DNA of 42,712 nt from Sulfurimonas sp. (lineage in GTDB: Bacteria; Campylobacterota; Campylobacteria; Campylobacterales; Sulfurimonadaceae). The position numbers and the translations under genes were made by a program. Location of the stretch: the NCBI GenBank assembly GCA_030654155.1, contig JAURYA010000061.1, positions 1 through 42,712 of the forward strand, in the 5' to 3' direction. Each line of letters starts with the position of its first letter. Within the stretch, counting starts at the first letter, position 1. This document shows, piece by piece, positions 33,063 through 41,253 of this stretch. The notes beneath the pieces were generated by a model that searched no databases, was not told where the DNA came from, and saw only the letters and a program-made list of their open reading frames with translations.

Positions 33063-36000
33063 GTGATAGAGTATTTTATAAAAAACAGCAGGTTAAATCA
33101 TGCACTTCTAGTTTTAATAATTTTTATGGGGGTTTACTCCTACATAAAGATTCCAAAAGAGATGTTTCCCGATGTAGAGCTTGAGCAGATAAGCGTTCTT
33201 GGCTCTTACAGAGGTGCAAGTGCTATGATTATGGACAAAATGGCGGTTCGTGACATAGAAGATTCGCTTAGTAATATAAATGGCATAGATAAGACCGAAA
33301 CTATTATTACACCCGGGTCGTTTGCCATAATTTTGACTCTGAGCGATGGAGCAAGCAGAGAATTGACACTTAGCCGTGTAAAAGATTCTGTCGCACGAAG
33401 TAAACAAAACTTGCCAAGCGACATGAATGAACCGGTTGCTACACTTTTGGAGAAAACAAAACCGCTTATAAAATTGGCCATTTCATCATCGAGTATCTCT
33501 GTCGGCGAGCTGACAATAATTGCAAACGAGATGAAATCAAAAATAGCAAAAATGGATGGCATTAGTGAAGTTTTGATTCGTGGCGGCTCCGAAGAGGAGG
33601 TGATTGTCAAACTAAACTCTGAAGCAATTTTAGCGTATGGTTTGGATCATGCAACTGTTCAAAAAGCCATCTCAAATCTTTCATATATTTTTCCCATCGG
33701 AGATATAGAGCAGAGGGGAAATTTTGTATTCGTCTCAACAGTAAACGGCAAAGCAGATGCGGATGAGTATAGAGATGCCATCTTAAATATAAATGACAAA
33801 TATGTAAAACTCGGCGATATTGCGGAGGTTAGCATAGAGTATCCGCAAACAGACACTTTGGCTACTTACAACGGAAAAAAGGCCGTCTCTTTAAGTATCT
33901 CAAAGGGAGCAAGCGATGATGCAATAGTTTTGGCAAAAAAACTTCAAGAAGATGTTAAAAAACTGCAAAAAAACTATAAAGGGGCGGAGTTTACTTTTTA
34001 TGAAGACAACTCAAAACCTATTCAAGAGAGGCTAGACATAATCATATCAAACCTTATGCTCGGTCTTGTTTTGGTCTTTGTCTCTATGTATGTTCTTATA
34101 AATCTTAGAATTGCCATTATCGTCGCGGTTGGAATACCATTTTCTTTTTTGATTGGGGTTATCTGTCTCTACAACTTTGGATACTCGATAAATGTCGTTT
34201 CACTTCTTGGCGCACTTATAGTGATAGGAATTGTTGTTGACGATGCCATAGTTGTCAGTGAAAATATTCAGCGATACATAGATGAAGGAATGGATAATTA
34301 CAGTGCAACTATAAGAGGTGCAAAAGAGATGCTTTTGCCGGTCACTTTGGCAACCGTTACAACCGTGGTAGCATTTTTGCCTATTTTTATGATGCAAGGC
34401 GAGACGGCTCTTTTTATCATGCTTATTCCTCTTACCGTAATTATTATCTTGCTAGGCTCACTTTTAGAGAGCTTTTTATTCTTGCCGCTTCATGCGAATG
34501 ATTTTTTAAGAAAAAGTAACAATATTGTAAACTGGGTGCCTTTGCAAAATTTTTATGAGAGGGTGATTTTACGCTTTTTGCACTACAAAAAAATATCGCT
34601 TATCTTTTTCTTGATTTTGGTTCCGCTCTCAACTGTCTTTGTGGCAAAATCTATGAAGTTTCAATTTTTCCCAAATTATGACGGAAACTTTATCTATATT
34701 TCCGGAAAGCTAAATATAAATACTCCTCTTGAAGATACATATAAAGCTTCAAAAGAGATAGAAGAAGAGCTTGTAAAACATAAAGAAGAGTTTTCACTAA
34801 AAGCCATCTCATCTGTTGTCGGGTATAGACGAAGTATGGCTGGCGAGACTCAAAGAAACAGCGGTGTTTTTATGATTACCATGGAGCTCTACGATAAGCA
34901 AGATAGTAACTTTGTAGATAAATATATTAATCCTGTTTTAAATTTTAGTTTCGATTTTAACAACCCGCAAAAAATGCGCCAAGAGCAGACTTATGAGCTT
35001 GCTCCTCGTGCAAGGGAGATTGTTGCACTTTTTGAAAAAAAATATAATATGGAAGATTTAGGGGTACTGGAGGATAAACCAGGACTTATAAAGAGTGATA
35101 TTCAGATAAATCTCTCCGGAGCTGATGACAAACTGCTTCAAGAGAGCATAAAAAAATTAGAAAGCGAGATTTCTAAAATAGAAGGCATTAGAGATTTTAA
35201 CGATAACATAAAACTTGGAAAAATAGAGTATAAAATCAAGATAAACTCCTACGGGGAGAGCTTGGGTCTTAGCGAAGCATCTGTTGCCAAAACATTGAGT
35301 GCCTACTTTTTAGAGCAAAAACAGGCAAATACTTTTAACGAGAGTGGCGTTATGGAGATAAAAACAGAGGATAGTTCAAAAGATAGCATAGAGACATTCT
35401 TGAACTTTAGTATTGCGCTTGGCGATGGAAAATACGTAAAACTGACCGATATTGCACAAATTACTCAAATAAGGGATTATGAGAAGATAAATAAGCTCAA
35501 CGGAAGCATCATTAAAACTTTTTTTGCAAGCATCGACAAGAGAAAAACGACTTCTGGGGAGGTCTTAGACAAGTTGGAAACAACACTAGATGAGATTAGA
35601 AGCAAGGGTGTTGAGGTTGTGCTTTTGGGTGAAAAAGAGAAGAAAGAGCAACTTAAAGAGGACATGCAAAAAGCTGTTTTACTGGCACTGTTTTTGATAT
35701 TCTTATCTCTTTTGCTAATATTTTCAAAAGCAAAATATGCACTTATGGTTATGAGCGTAATACCGCTTTCTGTTTTAGGGGCGCTTCTTGGGCATAAACT
35801 GCTTGGCATAAATCTATCTATGACTTCCATCATAGGGATTTTGGGGCTTGCAGGAGTTGTTGTAAACGATGGGATAATTATGCTTGATTTTTTACATGGA
35901 ACTCATAAATTGGAAGAGTTTTTGCAGCGTGCAAAGTTGAGACTACGTCCGATAATTATTACATCGCTAACTACCTTTTTAGGATTTTTCACTCTTATTT

Positions 36001-36146
36001 TTTACGCTTCAGGGCAAGCTGTGATACTGCAGCCAATTGCGGTGTCAATAGGATTTGGTCTGGCTTGGGGGACAGTTTTAAATCTAATCTATTTACCAAC
36101 ACTATATGCGCTGGTAAATAAAATTGAACCAAAAAAAGAGGATTAG
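33063..36146 (+). CDS. RND-family efflux permease (AcrB/HAE type)
   Basis: A 1027-residue inner-membrane transporter with the standard layout of twelve membrane helices and two large periplasmic loops. The N-terminus MIEYFIKNSRLNHALLVLII and the PKEMFPD block fit the family; GIVVDDAIVVSENIQR in TM4 has the paired Asp used for proton transfer. In TM10 the block GVVVNDGIIMLDF has no Lys at the position of AcrB K940, as in many divergent RND proteins. The GTG start follows AAGAGGA with a long 12-nt spacer. No adaptor or outer-membrane channel gene is adjacent, and the substrate is unknown. Confidence 0.9.
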   Translation: MIEYFIKNSRLNHALLVLIIFMGVYSYIKIPKEMFPDVELEQISVLGSYRGASAMIMDKMAVRDIEDSLSNINGIDKTETIITPGSFAIILTLSDGASRELTLSRVKDSVARSKQNLPSDMNEPVATLLEKTKPLIKLAISSSSISVGELTIIANEMKSKIAKMDGISEVLIRGGSEEEVIVKLNSEAILAYGLDHATVQKAISNLSYIFPIGDIEQRGNFVFVSTVNGKADADEYRDAILNINDKYVKLGDIAEVSIEYPQTDTLATYNGKKAVSLSISKGASDDAIVLAKKLQEDVKKLQKNYKGAEFTFYEDNSKPIQERLDIIISNLMLGLVLVFVSMYVLINLRIAIIVAVGIPFSFLIGVICLYNFGYSINVVSLLGALIVIGIVVDDAIVVSENIQRYIDEGMDNYSATIRGAKEMLLPVTLATVTTVVAFLPIFMMQGETALFIMLIPLTVIIILLGSLLESFLFLPLHANDFLRKSNNIVNWVPLQNFYERVILRFLHYKKISLIFFLILVPLSTVFVAKSMKFQFFPNYDGNFIYISGKLNINTPLEDTYKASKEIEEELVKHKEEFSLKAISSVVGYRRSMAGETQRNSGVFMITMELYDKQDSNFVDKYINPVLNFSFDFNNPQKMRQEQTYELAPRAREIVALFEKKYNMEDLGVLEDKPGLIKSDIQINLSGADDKLLQESIKKLESEISKIEGIRDFNDNIKLGKIEYKIKINSYGESLGLSEASVAKTLSAYFLEQKQANTFNESGVMEIKTEDSSKDSIETFLNFSIALGDGKYVKLTDIAQITQIRDYEKINKLNGSIIKTFFASIDKRKTTSGEVLDKLETTLDEIRSKGVEVVLLGEKEKKEQLKEDMQKAVLLALFLIFLSLLLIFSKAKYALMVMSVIPLSVLGALLGHKLLGINLSMTSIIGILGLAGVVVNDGIIMLDFLHGTHKLEEFLQRAKLRLRPIIITSLTTFLGFFTLIFYASGQAVILQPIAVSIGFGLAWGTVLNLIYLPTLYALVNKIEPKKED

Positions 36147-36541
36147 TGTGCTTGATATGGCAAAATAGGTAGTTTTAGTTGTTTTGCGTACACTATGCCG
36201 CTTTTGATGTTTATGACATCATAGTTTAGCTTTTGCGATAAAAACGGTGCTAAAACACTTGTTCTGCTTCCTGTTCTGCATATAATGGCAAATGGTTTTT
36301 TTGTATCAACCGCACCGTTTAGTTTTTCTAAAAAATCTTTAAGATCATAGTTGCCTTTTTCGTCAAAAAGCATTATTGGTATAGAGCCTTTTAAAAGACC
36401 TGTTTCCTTCCACTCACCAGGCGTTCTGATATCAACTATCGGTATATTGGAGTCGATTAGCTTTTGTGATGCTTCCTCGTTTGTTATGGCAGCAAAAAGA
36501 GAAGCTGATACCATCAAGAGCGATAACACTATTTTTTTCAA
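36143..36541 (-). CDS. Periplasmic rhodanese-like protein
   Basis: A 132-residue protein. The start is TTG at 36541, because AGGGGA lies about 6 nt upstream and the product then begins with a signal peptide (MKKIVLSLLMVSASLFA). A single rhodanese domain follows with PIVDIRTPGEW and the active-site loop C88-R-T-G-S-R. A periplasmic single-domain rhodanese could carry sulfane sulfur, plausible in a sulfur-metabolising bacterium, though substrate is not shown. Its stop overlaps the RND stop by 4 nt. It shares a symmetric promoter with the divergent gene at 36607. Confidence 0.88.
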   Translation of the reverse strand: MKKIVLSLLMVSASLFAAITNEEASQKLIDSNIPIVDIRTPGEWKETGLLKGSIPIMLFDEKGNYDLKDFLEKLNGAVDTKKPFAIICRTGSRTSVLAPFLSQKLNYDVINIKSGIVYAKQLKLPILPYQAH

Positions 36542-36567
36542 TACATTCCCCTGTCTTAAATTAAGGG

Positions 36568-36577
36568 TATAATTATA
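36568..36577. promoter_or_regulatory. Symmetric bidirectional -10 element
   Basis: TATAATTATA is a perfect 10-bp palindrome that holds TATAAT on the plus strand (36568-36573) and TATAAT on the minus strand (36577-36572). It predicts leaders of about 27 nt for the gene at 36607 and about 24 nt for the rhodanese at 36541. Confidence 0.6.
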
Positions 36578-36606
36578 TCTATAAATAAATAAACAACAGG
36601 TAAAGA

Positions 36607-36975
36607 ATGGCATCTCAAAAAGCGATAGACAATTCACTTAGACTCAGATACATAAGAGCATTGGAGAGATTTCACAAAAGTATTATTTCATATCTCTCAA
36701 GCACATCAAATCTTTCTAAAGAGGGATATGATAAAAAAATAGACACCAGTCTAAAGGTGTTGCAAAAAGTTGACGAAATAGCACTCTATAAAGGGGATTT
36801 GCAAGAGTTGCAGAAGTTGGTTAAAAAGATAATCAGTTATAAAGAGAGCGATAAAGATATAGAGGAGATAAAAGAGGAGATTCTATACGGTTCAAACCAG
36901 CTTGATAAAACCAAAAATGCAAGACGATATAAAAAAGATAAACACTCCCAGTCAATCTATGATGATTGGGAGTAA
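36607..36975 (+). CDS. Unknown helical protein (122 aa)
   Basis: A highly charged, Lys/Glu-rich, almost entirely helical soluble protein, with ALERFHKSIISYLSSTSNLSKE in the first third and KDIEEIKEEILYGSNQ later, ending in a basic patch (ARRYKKDKH) and an acidic tail (YDDWE). There are no cysteines, signal peptide or membrane helix. It is divergent from the rhodanese gene and shares its promoter, and it converges on a chemoreceptor gene with a terminator between. No family is recognised. Confidence 0.7.
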   Translation: MASQKAIDNSLRLRYIRALERFHKSIISYLSSTSNLSKEGYDKKIDTSLKVLQKVDEIALYKGDLQELQKLVKKIISYKESDKDIEEIKEEILYGSNQLDKTKNARRYKKDKHSQSIYDDWE

Positions 36976-37001
36976 AAAAGAGTAGATTTTACTACTCTTT
37001 T
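36976..37001. terminator. Bidirectional Rho-independent terminator
   Basis: AAAAGAGTAG (36976-36985), a 6-nt loop and CTACTCTTTT (36992-37001) form a perfect 10-bp stem between the convergent 122-aa gene and the chemoreceptor gene. On the minus strand the stem runs into TTTTTTAC; on the plus strand into TTTTAGCATTTT. The chemoreceptor's stop codon (36994-36992) lies in the stem. Confidence 0.75.
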
Positions 37002-38884
37002 AGCATTTTATCCAGTAACACAAACACTTCGGAAGATACATCTTCCATATCATCAAAGTTTTTAATAATCTTATCCGCATTTTTAAGGGTCTCATTCTCG
37101 GCATCTTTTTCAAGGTAGCTGAGATTTTCATAAACTTTTCTGCTAACCATTATACGAGGTGCATCTAGTTTAGGGAAAGACCCCGTGTTGGCAAATCTTA
37201 ATTTGCCCTCTTCAGAGCACCACTCGCCAAGACGGCATTTCTCGCCTGCTTTTGAAGGTATGACATTTTTTAAAGATATGATAGAGTTATATGCACGAGA
37301 TTTAAACAGTATCTGATCTAACTTTGCAAGTACTATAAATACGCTATTTTCCATTCTGTATGAGTAGTTAACAATTTTTGAAGAGTTGTCGCTTAACTCA
37401 ACGAGCGTATTCTCAAATCCGCTAATTTTCTCTGTTGAGCCTTCGACTGTTTTTTTCATATTGTCAGAGCTTGTTTGAATCTCGCTCATATTTTGTTGTA
37501 GTGATTTTATAGAGACGGAGATTTCTCCCGTTGCTTTATGTGTTCTCTCCGCAAGTTTTCTTACCTCGTCGGCAACAACAGCAAATCCGCGGCCATGCTC
37601 ACCCGCACGTGCCGCTTCAATTGCTGCATTAAGTGCGAGAAGATTTGTCTGGTCTGCAATGTCCGTGATTAGCTGAATTACGGAAGTTATCTCATTTGCC
37701 TGACTTGCTATCTGGCCAATACTGTCATTGTTGATATTTACCTGCTCATTTAGTGCGTTTAGCTCATTTGTAATATCTGTAATATCATTACGTGAATCAG
37801 TGGCAAGTTCTGAAGCATCTCTTGTTGCGGATGTAATTGCCTTTAAATCATTAAGATTTCCGTCCAAATCGGAGATTATCATAGAGAGCGATTCAGAAAC
37901 CTTTACGCTTCTTGTGCTGATTTTAGAGTTAAATATATCTCTTTGTGCCTTAGCATTCTGAGTTTTCATAAACTCTATACTTTTTCCAACACTCTCGATA
38001 GCGTCAACAAACTCACCGCTCATCCCCTCAGATGAGATACGGCGATCAAATATACCCTTTGATGCATCGGTAATTGTGGTGTTTATTTGGTTTATAAGGT
38101 CTTGCGTATGTTTTATAAGTTGCGATAGCTCATGCCCCATAACACCAAGTTCGGTACGTGTGTCGGTTGTAGCCGCTTTATGGCTGAAATCGCCTTTGGA
38201 AACAAAACTGATTAGGGATGTAAAATCATTGATTCCGCCTGTGATAGACTTTCTAATTATTGTTGCAAAGAGAAGCACAATAATACCGACAACTATTCCT
38301 GCAATCAAAGCTAAATATTTAAAAAAGATTATCTTGCTTCCAAGATTAACAGAATCTTTTTCAAGCTCGTGAGATTTTAAATCTACAAGTTTTTTAAATG
38401 ACTCTCTGGATGCATTGGCAAAAGGGGTTAAATCTTTTTTGTAAGTTTCATATATCGCATCTTTATTATTTTTAATATCTTGCGGATTGAGGGATTTCAT
38501 CATAGTAAGAGAGTTGTTTAAAAATAGCATTGTCGAGTTTTTAGCTTCGACTACAATCTCTAAAGATTGATCTTTAGCCATGAGTGCTTCCAATGAGTCA
38601 AAACTCTTTCTAATGCTCTCGATTGTATCGCTAAGGTTTGCTATGTTTTTGTCATAATTTCCGCCAAGTATAATGTCTCGCGATAATCTACTTATAAAGT
38701 TTAGATTTTTTTCCATATCAAGTGTAGTCAGTGCACTTGTCATTGAGTTTTGATGCAGGTGGTCATATTTAGATTCAATGTGATCAAGCGCCAAAAATAT
38801 AGATATTGCAGCAGAAAAAACGGATAACGTTACCATTGCAATGAAGTAGTTCATCTTCTTATGAATACTCAAACTTTTAAACAT
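36992..38884 (-). CDS. Methyl-accepting chemotaxis protein with degenerate CZB domain
   Basis: A 630-residue chemoreceptor. Membrane helices at about 12-32 and 186-208 enclose a helical periplasmic sensor domain (PilJ- or 4HB-like). A HAMP region (about 209-265) leads to the signalling domain with the conserved tip [21 protein letters not shown] (411-431, quoted to 431 in part). The C-terminus (about 515-590) is a CZB domain by pattern: [12 protein letters not shown] with C550 and [12 protein letters not shown]. The zinc-ligand histidines of canonical CZB domains are replaced by Q524, R577 and S581. It probably docks to the CheA/CheW/CheV array encoded earlier in the window. Confidence 0.92.
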   Translation of the reverse strand: MFKSLSIHKKMNYFIAMVTLSVFSAAISIFLALDHIESKYDHLHQNSMTSALTTLDMEKNLNFISRLSRDIILGGNYDKNIANLSDTIESIRKSFDSLEALMAKDQSLEIVVEAKNSTMLFLNNSLTMMKSLNPQDIKNNKDAIYETYKKDLTPFANASRESFKKLVDLKSHELEKDSVNLGSKIIFFKYLALIAGIVVGIIVLLFATIIRKSITGGINDFTSLISFVSKGDFSHKAATTDTRTELGVMGHELSQLIKHTQDLINQINTTITDASKGIFDRRISSEGMSGEFVDAIESVGKSIEFMKTQNAKAQRDIFNSKISTRSVKVSESLSMIISDLDGNLNDLKAITSATRDASELATDSRNDITDITNELNALNEQVNINNDSIGQIASQANEITSVIQLITDIADQTNLLALNAAIEAARAGEHGRGFAVVADEVRKLAERTHKATGEISVSIKSLQQNMSEIQTSSDNMKKTVEGSTEKISGFENTLVELSDNSSKIVNYSYRMENSVFIVLAKLDQILFKSRAYNSIISLKNVIPSKAGEKCRLGEWCSEEGKLRFANTGSFPKLDAPRIMVSRKVYENLSYLEKDAENETLKNADKIIKNFDDMEDVSSEVFVLLDKMLKE

Positions 38885-38955
38885 TAGAATCCTTCAGTAT
38901 TATTTTTGTTGAATGATAACATATTATTTGTGATTATTTTATAATTTAATTATAA

Positions 38956-38998
38956 ATGTATCTCAATTGTCGATTTTTAGAGATACATAAATTGAGAT
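38956..38998. repeat. Overlapping mutually exclusive inverted repeats at the end of the CopD-like gene
   Basis: ATGTATCTC (38956-38964) pairs with GAGATACAT (38980-38988). ATCTCAATT (38960-38968) pairs with AATTGAGAT (38990-38998). Both stems are perfect and 9 bp long, and they share five bases, so only one can form. The region covers the stop codon and last codons of the minus-strand gene. It may act as a weak terminator, as TTATAATT follows on that strand. Confidence 0.5.
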
Positions 38999-39423
38999 AA
39001 GAGGATGATTATGACAACTAAACTAAAAGGGAAAAAGTGGCTTTTGAAGAGCCATGGATTTATCTTGAAAAGTTTTTGATTGATTCCTCTAAGACCAAGC
39101 CAAGAGCCTAAAAATGCCTTTATTGCCAGAAGAGTTTGAAAATGCGACAATGAGCCGCCTTCAATCTTGCCAAAAATCTGAGAGATTAGATAAAGTCCGC
39201 TTGCGACCGCTACCATCAGAGCGTAGGGAACAACTTTTCTAACATGTTGCATTATTGCTTCTCTTGCTTTTTTATGTTCGTCATCGCTCAGAGTTTGATT
39301 CATTTTAGACAAAAACAGAACATCTACAAATAGAAATCCGCCATAAATAAAGACTGAGAAAATATGGATGGTGTGAATAAATGTGTAAGTGATAGCCAAT
39401 CCTTTTTTTGTGGATTTTATCAT
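38977..39423 (-). CDS. Small CopD-like integral membrane protein
   Basis: A 148-residue protein with about four membrane helices (near 10-32, 65-85, 95-113 and 125-147). His residues in the first helix (FIHTIHIFSVFIYGGFLF) and the general layout resemble the CopD-type fold found in copper-resistance and haem-associated membrane proteins, but no firm metal site is visible. It is transcribed alone, flanked by the chemoreceptor gene downstream and the divergent TorD-family gene upstream. Function is not known. Confidence 0.6.
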   Translation of the reverse strand: MIKSTKKGLAITYTFIHTIHIFSVFIYGGFLFVDVLFLSKMNQTLSDDEHKKAREAIMQHVRKVVPYALMVAVASGLYLISQIFGKIEGGSLSHFQTLLAIKAFLGSWLGLRGINQKLFKINPWLFKSHFFPFSLVVIIILLSQFMYL

Positions 39424-39441
39424 AAGTTGCTATAAACAAAT

Positions 39442-39455
39442 TTGTTTTATATCAA
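39442..39455 (+). promoter_or_regulatory. Possible FNR-type box upstream of the TorD-family gene
   Basis: TTGTT-TTAT-ATCAA matches TTGAT-N4-ATCAA with one mismatch in the left half-site. It lies 40-50 nt upstream of plausible AT-rich -10 boxes (TAGATA at 39482 or TAAAAT at 39486). In such an AT-rich genome a single imperfect box could arise by chance. Confidence 0.3.
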
Positions 39456-39527
39456 TAGCATAACCCTACATTTAGACTTTTTAGATAAAATCACAAACTA
39501 AAAAAATCAATACAAAGAATTAATAGA

Positions 39528-40145
39528 ATGCAAAATACAAAAGCAAGAGCTAATATTTACGCACTGCTATCTCGCGTACTGCTGCAAGAGTTGGATGAGA
39601 AGATGCTTCAAACAATCAAAAATGATGAGAACATTTTAGATTTTTTCCCAACCTTAAAAGAGTGGAAGCCTTTAAATGAGATTGAAAATAGCAAGCTTTT
39701 GGAAGAGCATTTAAATCCTGATTTTGTAAATTTATCTCTTTTGCACCTTATACCTTATGAGACGTTTTATACAAGAGAAGACCAAAAGATTGAAACAGGC
39801 GGAGCAAATCCCGTAACAGATATGTACAGCGCATATAATTTTATGGTTGATTATGAAGCGGCTCGCACTGTTGCCGCTGATCACATTGGAATAGAACTGG
39901 AGTTTATGCACCATTTAGTCGCTGCTGAATTAAAAGCTTTAGAAGACGGCGATAAAGATGCCGTAAAAGCACTTCAGGAAATAGAGAAAGAGTTTTTAAA
40001 TAAACACCTTTTACAGTGGGCGCCGCTCTATCTGATAAATGTAAAATATGAGGCTAGAACGCCGCTCTATTATGATGTTGCGGATATGGCTTTAGAGTTT
40101 ATCCTTAGCGATAATGAATATCTGGTTAAAGAGCTGAATATTTAA
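39528..40145 (+). CDS. TorD/DmsD-family molybdoenzyme chaperone
   Basis: A 205-residue all-helical protein with the family blocks LIPYETFYTRED (the YExxY region), PVTDMYSAYNFMVDYEAART, DHIGIELEFMHHLVAAE and FLNKHLLQWAPLYL. TorD-family chaperones bind twin-arginine signals of molybdoenzymes and guard cofactor insertion. It sits first in a run of four genes with a polyferredoxin, so the likely client is a formate dehydrogenase or related enzyme encoded beyond the window; that is inference. The stop is followed at once by the next ATG. Confidence 0.85.
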   Translation: MQNTKARANIYALLSRVLLQELDEKMLQTIKNDENILDFFPTLKEWKPLNEIENSKLLEEHLNPDFVNLSLLHLIPYETFYTREDQKIETGGANPVTDMYSAYNFMVDYEAARTVAADHIGIELEFMHHLVAAELKALEDGDKDAVKALQEIEKEFLNKHLLQWAPLYLINVKYEARTPLYYDVADMALEFILSDNEYLVKELNI

Positions 40146-41252
40146 ATGATACAACTAAAAGCTAGCCGTTGTGTCCGCTCGCTCTCAAAGGAGAGTGAAT
40201 GCAACAAGTGTGAAGTCATCTGCCCGACAGAGGCTATCGTAGTGGCTAATAACCCGCTTCCTAGCATCAACTTCTCCGCATGTGTTGAGTGTGGAGCTTG
40301 CGATGCGGTATGCCCAAATGAGGCACTTTCTCTGGATGATTTTAGTACGACTGACTTCTTTTTTAGTTTTATGGAAGATAAAGAGAATCTTATCTCATGC
40401 AGAAAAAATGTTCCCTGCATAGCGGCTCTGAACATAGAAAATATTATCTCAATGGCACTGCTTAAAAAAGAGATTGTTTTTGATATGGGGCACTGCGATG
40501 GGTGTGCGATAGCCCATAAATGCAAATCTGAGATAGAGAAGAACTACGAAGAGGCTTCTTACATGTTAGAAGCTATGGAGAGTGAAGCTGTTATAAAACT
40601 TGAAAATATCAAGTACGAAAAAGCAGACACAGGCGAAGAAAACATTAGCAACAGAAGAGAGTTTTTTAGCAAAATAAATTTAAAAAATATGGTTAAGACA
40701 AAAATAGAGTTTGAAAAAGAGATACAAAAAGCAACAGATGAGCTGGTTGAACATACTCTTCAAAAAAGCGATATAGCGCTTCTGAAGCAAAAACGTATAA
40801 CAGATAGAAGAAAGCTCTTTTTTACGGCTCTAAAGAGGGCTAAAAAGCCATCAGTGTATCACATAATAGAAGCAGGTGAACTGTCGTTCACTTCAATGAA
40901 GCTGCTAAATAGTGATACGTGTACGGCATGTCAGATGTGTTATAGAGTTTGTCCTACCGGTGCTTTAAGCTCAGACGTTAAAAACTCAAAGATAGATTTT
41001 GACCCGTTTTTATGCATAAAATGTAGTGTCTGCCATGATGTGTGTGAACCGGAAGCTATTACGCTCTCGTCCTCTTACAGGGTAAAAGAGTTCTTTGAGC
41101 CTGAAGTCCAAAATCTTATCTCTTTTAATGTAAGAAGATGTAACGAATGCAGTGTGATTTTTAGTACAAACTCTAGCGAAAAGCTCTGTTACAGATGCAA
41201 GGCAGAAGATGAAGAGGCTAGAGAACTTTGGGGTATAAGAGGAGATATGTGA
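40146..41252 (+). CDS. Polyferredoxin with C-terminal zinc ribbon
   Basis: A 368-residue cytoplasmic iron-sulfur protein. Two [4Fe-4S] motifs lie at the N-terminus (C9 or C19-x2-C22-x3-C26-P, and C46/C49/C52/C56-P). A middle part has CRKNVPC and CDGCAIAHKC. Two more clusters follow (CTACQMCYRVCP and CIKCSVCHDVCE). The C-terminus has CNEC...CYRC, which looks like a zinc ribbon, before a WGIRGDM tail. The mixture resembles accessory ferredoxins linked to formate dehydrogenase loci, probably in maturation or electron transfer. It begins directly after the TorD-family stop. Confidence 0.82.
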   Translation: MIQLKASRCVRSLSKESECNKCEVICPTEAIVVANNPLPSINFSACVECGACDAVCPNEALSLDDFSTTDFFFSFMEDKENLISCRKNVPCIAALNIENIISMALLKKEIVFDMGHCDGCAIAHKCKSEIEKNYEEASYMLEAMESEAVIKLENIKYEKADTGEENISNRREFFSKINLKNMVKTKIEFEKEIQKATDELVEHTLQKSDIALLKQKRITDRRKLFFTALKRAKKPSVYHIIEAGELSFTSMKLLNSDTCTACQMCYRVCPTGALSSDVKNSKIDFDPFLCIKCSVCHDVCEPEAITLSSSYRVKEFFEPEVQNLISFNVRRCNECSVIFSTNSSEKLCYRCKAEDEEARELWGIRGDM

Positions 41253-41253
41253 C

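Noticed and set aside
36544-36637. Longer rhodanese N-terminus from an upstream ATG
   Set aside because: It would run through the bidirectional promoter and bury the signal peptide. The TTG at 36541 has AGGGGA at proper spacing.
40142-40525. 127-codon minus-strand frame opposite the polyferredoxin
   Set aside because: It mirrors the Cys-rich clusters on the other strand (Ala/His-rich antisense translation) and has no start signals.
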